A stretch of 7,296 nucleotides of DNA, taken from Actinomycetota bacterium. Lineage in GTDB: Bacteria > Actinomycetota > Humimicrobiia > Humimicrobiales > Humimicrobiaceae. The stretch is taken from positions 1 through 7,296 of the forward strand of contig PMCC01000082.1 of the NCBI GenBank assembly GCA_003155275.1, in the 5' to 3' direction. The notes beneath the pieces are model-generated. The model was not told the origin of the DNA. It did no database searches and saw only the letters and a list, made by a program, of their open reading frames with translations. A program made the position numbers and the translations under genes. Numbering within the stretch: position 1 is the stretch's first letter; each line of letters begins with the position of its first letter. This document shows positions 6,282 to 7,296 of the stretch, piece after piece.

Positions 6282-6544
6282 AATTGTCCGACTTGGGTCT
6301 GTATTAATGTAAACTTTTTAAAACCAATTTTAAAGACATATTAAAAATACCATAAAAACAGCCTAAAAAAAATAATGATATTTACTTTCCCGGTTTTAAT
6401 TTACTATGGGCCTTTAAACAAAACATTTTTGCGGCAGGGTTATATATTATATAATAAATAAAAATGTATAATTGTAGAATAAATAGAAAGCATGTTTTTT
6501 TAATAACGGTTTTTTAAGCATAAAAATTATTAAAGGAGCTCGCA
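6282..6544. promoter_or_regulatory. Divergent AT-rich intergenic control region
   Basis: Transcription of both the URO-D gene (minus) and the TIM-barrel gene (plus) must start here. On the plus strand TATAAT occurs at 6450-6455 and 6467-6472. The first has TTGCGG (6429-6434) 15 bases upstream, a weak -35 with short spacing. The minus strand shows no clear promoter. No riboswitch or tRNA-like fold is visible. Confidence 0.4.
6532..6538 (+). promoter_or_regulatory. Strong ribosome binding site of the TIM-barrel gene
   Basis: AAAGGAG lies 6 bases before ATG 6545 and is the best Shine-Dalgarno in the window. It fixes the start of the gene that runs off the right edge. Confidence 0.8.
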
Positions 6545-7296
6545 ATGGAACTAAAAGTTGATGCGCATCTGTGGTGTCTCGGAACATATGCTGAAAGATA
6601 TGTCCCCGGCGGTTATTTTGATGATATGAGTCTTGAAAGAAAACTTGATATTATTTCAAAAATAGATGGCCTAACCGGCCTTGTAATTTTTTATCCGACA
6701 GATCCTCTTCCTTCTGATCCAGACAAACTTACCAAACTTCTTGCAAATTACGGACTGAAGCCATCTGTTATGGAACCTGAAGTCTGGAGTGACAGGAAAT
6801 GGCGTGACGGAGCATTCAGCACAACGGACCCAAAGATAAGAAAAGAAGCGATTAGAATGTTGAAAGAAAGTATTGATTTGGGAAAGGCTTTAAAAACAGA
6901 CAGCGTTCTTCTCTGGCCGGCCCACGACGGATTTGATTATCCATTTCAGTCTGATTACAGGGATGCGTGGAAAAACCTTGTGGAAACAGTAAGGGAGATA
7001 GGCGAATATGACAGAACGGTTAAAATAGCCATTGAAGCAAAACCCAAGGACCCGCGCCAGAAACAGCTTATAAGGGATTCAGGAAAAGCGCTGGCATTTT
7101 TAAATGATGTGGGCCTTGACAATGTCGGGTGCGCCCTAGATGTCGGGCATGCGCTCATGGCAGGCGAATCGCTTGCCGAATCTCTTATGCTCCTGGATTC
7201 ACATAAAAAACTAACCCAGATACACTTAAATGATAACTACAAGGATGCTGATCCTGACATGGTGCTTGGAACAGTTAATTTTTGGGAAATCCTTGA
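6545..7296 (+). CDS. Sugar phosphate isomerase/epimerase-like (xylose isomerase-type TIM barrel), 3' end outside window
   Basis: The frame is open from ATG 6545 to the window edge, giving 250 residues without a stop. It begins MELKVDAHLWCLGTYAERYV. The protein fits the xylose isomerase-like TIM-barrel (AP endonuclease 2) superfamily, whose members isomerise or epimerise sugars and inositols using a divalent metal. Visible strand ends and metal ligands are VLLWPAHDG (121-129), IAIEAKPKDPRQ (161-172) with Glu164, CALDVGHAL (196-204) with Asp199 and His202, and IHLNDN (226-231) with His227 and Asp230. These match the Glu/Asp/His part of the metal site; the last glutamate would lie beyond the window. 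The FDYPFQSDYRDAWKNLVE stretch is typical of carbohydrate-active members. The substrate is unknown. The gene is divergent from the URO-D gene and may share its control region. Confidence 0.85.
   Translation, partial: MELKVDAHLWCLGTYAERYVPGGYFDDMSLERKLDIISKIDGLTGLVIFYPTDPLPSDPDKLTKLLANYGLKPSVMEPEVWSDRKWRDGAFSTTDPKIRKEAIRMLKESIDLGKALKTDSVLLWPAHDGFDYPFQSDYRDAWKNLVETVREIGEYDRTVKIAIEAKPKDPRQKQLIRDSGKALAFLNDVGLDNVGCALDVGHALMAGESLAESLMLLDSHKKLTQIHLNDNYKDADPDMVLGTVNFWEIL

Noticed and set aside
6501..6510. AACGGTT half-palindrome as a LacI-type or cre operator
   Set aside because: It matches only a few bases around the centre and does not fit a full operator consensus.
6955..7158. 67-codon minus-strand ORF inside the TIM-barrel gene
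   Set aside because: The plus frame shows a strong ribosome site and metal-ligand motifs; the minus ORF is a shadow.

Overview
This is a compact bacterial window with AT-rich intergenic stretches. It holds six complete or near-complete genes, two genes cut by the window edges, and some small coding-like leftovers. No RNA genes, CRISPR arrays, insertion sequences or phage genes were seen. The gene set (ABC-2 exporter, SIMPL-domain lipoprotein, Nim-type flavoprotein, GT4 glycosyltransferase, URO-D-fold methyltransferase-like protein, sugar-isomerase-like TIM barrel) fits an anaerobic, fermentative bacterium such as a Firmicutes, Atribacterota or deep actinobacterial lineage. That placement is an inference from gene content; the sequence contains no phylogenetic marker.

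Layout. Positions 1-1778 (+) are the end of an ABC exporter operon: the C-terminus of the ATPase, then two tandem paralogous ABC-2 permeases with an ATGA overlap and then a Shine-Dalgarno/stop overlap. A convergent gap (1779-1936) follows. The minus-strand genes, in transcription order, are a URO-D family protein (6281-5124), a GT4 glycosyltransferase (4971-3784, start problematic), a Nim/PNPOx-family flavoprotein (3456-2992) and a SIMPL-domain lipoprotein (2740-1937). The gaps between them are 120-330 bases, so they need not be one operon. A divergent AT-rich region (6282-6544) separates the URO-D gene from a plus-strand xylose-isomerase-like TIM-barrel gene (6545 to beyond the window).

How the genes may work together. 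The ATPase and two permeases should form one exporter with a heterodimeric membrane part. The GT4 protein most resembles glycolipid-type glucosyltransferases. The divergent URO-D/TIM-barrel pair suggests a small-molecule or sugar-derivative catabolic locus, but the substrate cannot be read from sequence. Nothing links the Nim-like and SIMPL genes functionally to the rest.

The most unusual points are the GT4 gene, whose conserved N-terminus lies upstream of any ATG/GTG/TTG in its frame (an AUA start or a homopolymer frameshift is implied); two opposing, coding-like fragments in the 3457-3783 gap that look like remnants of lost genes; and the strict co-linearity of the two permeases. I see no clear new multi-gene system here.
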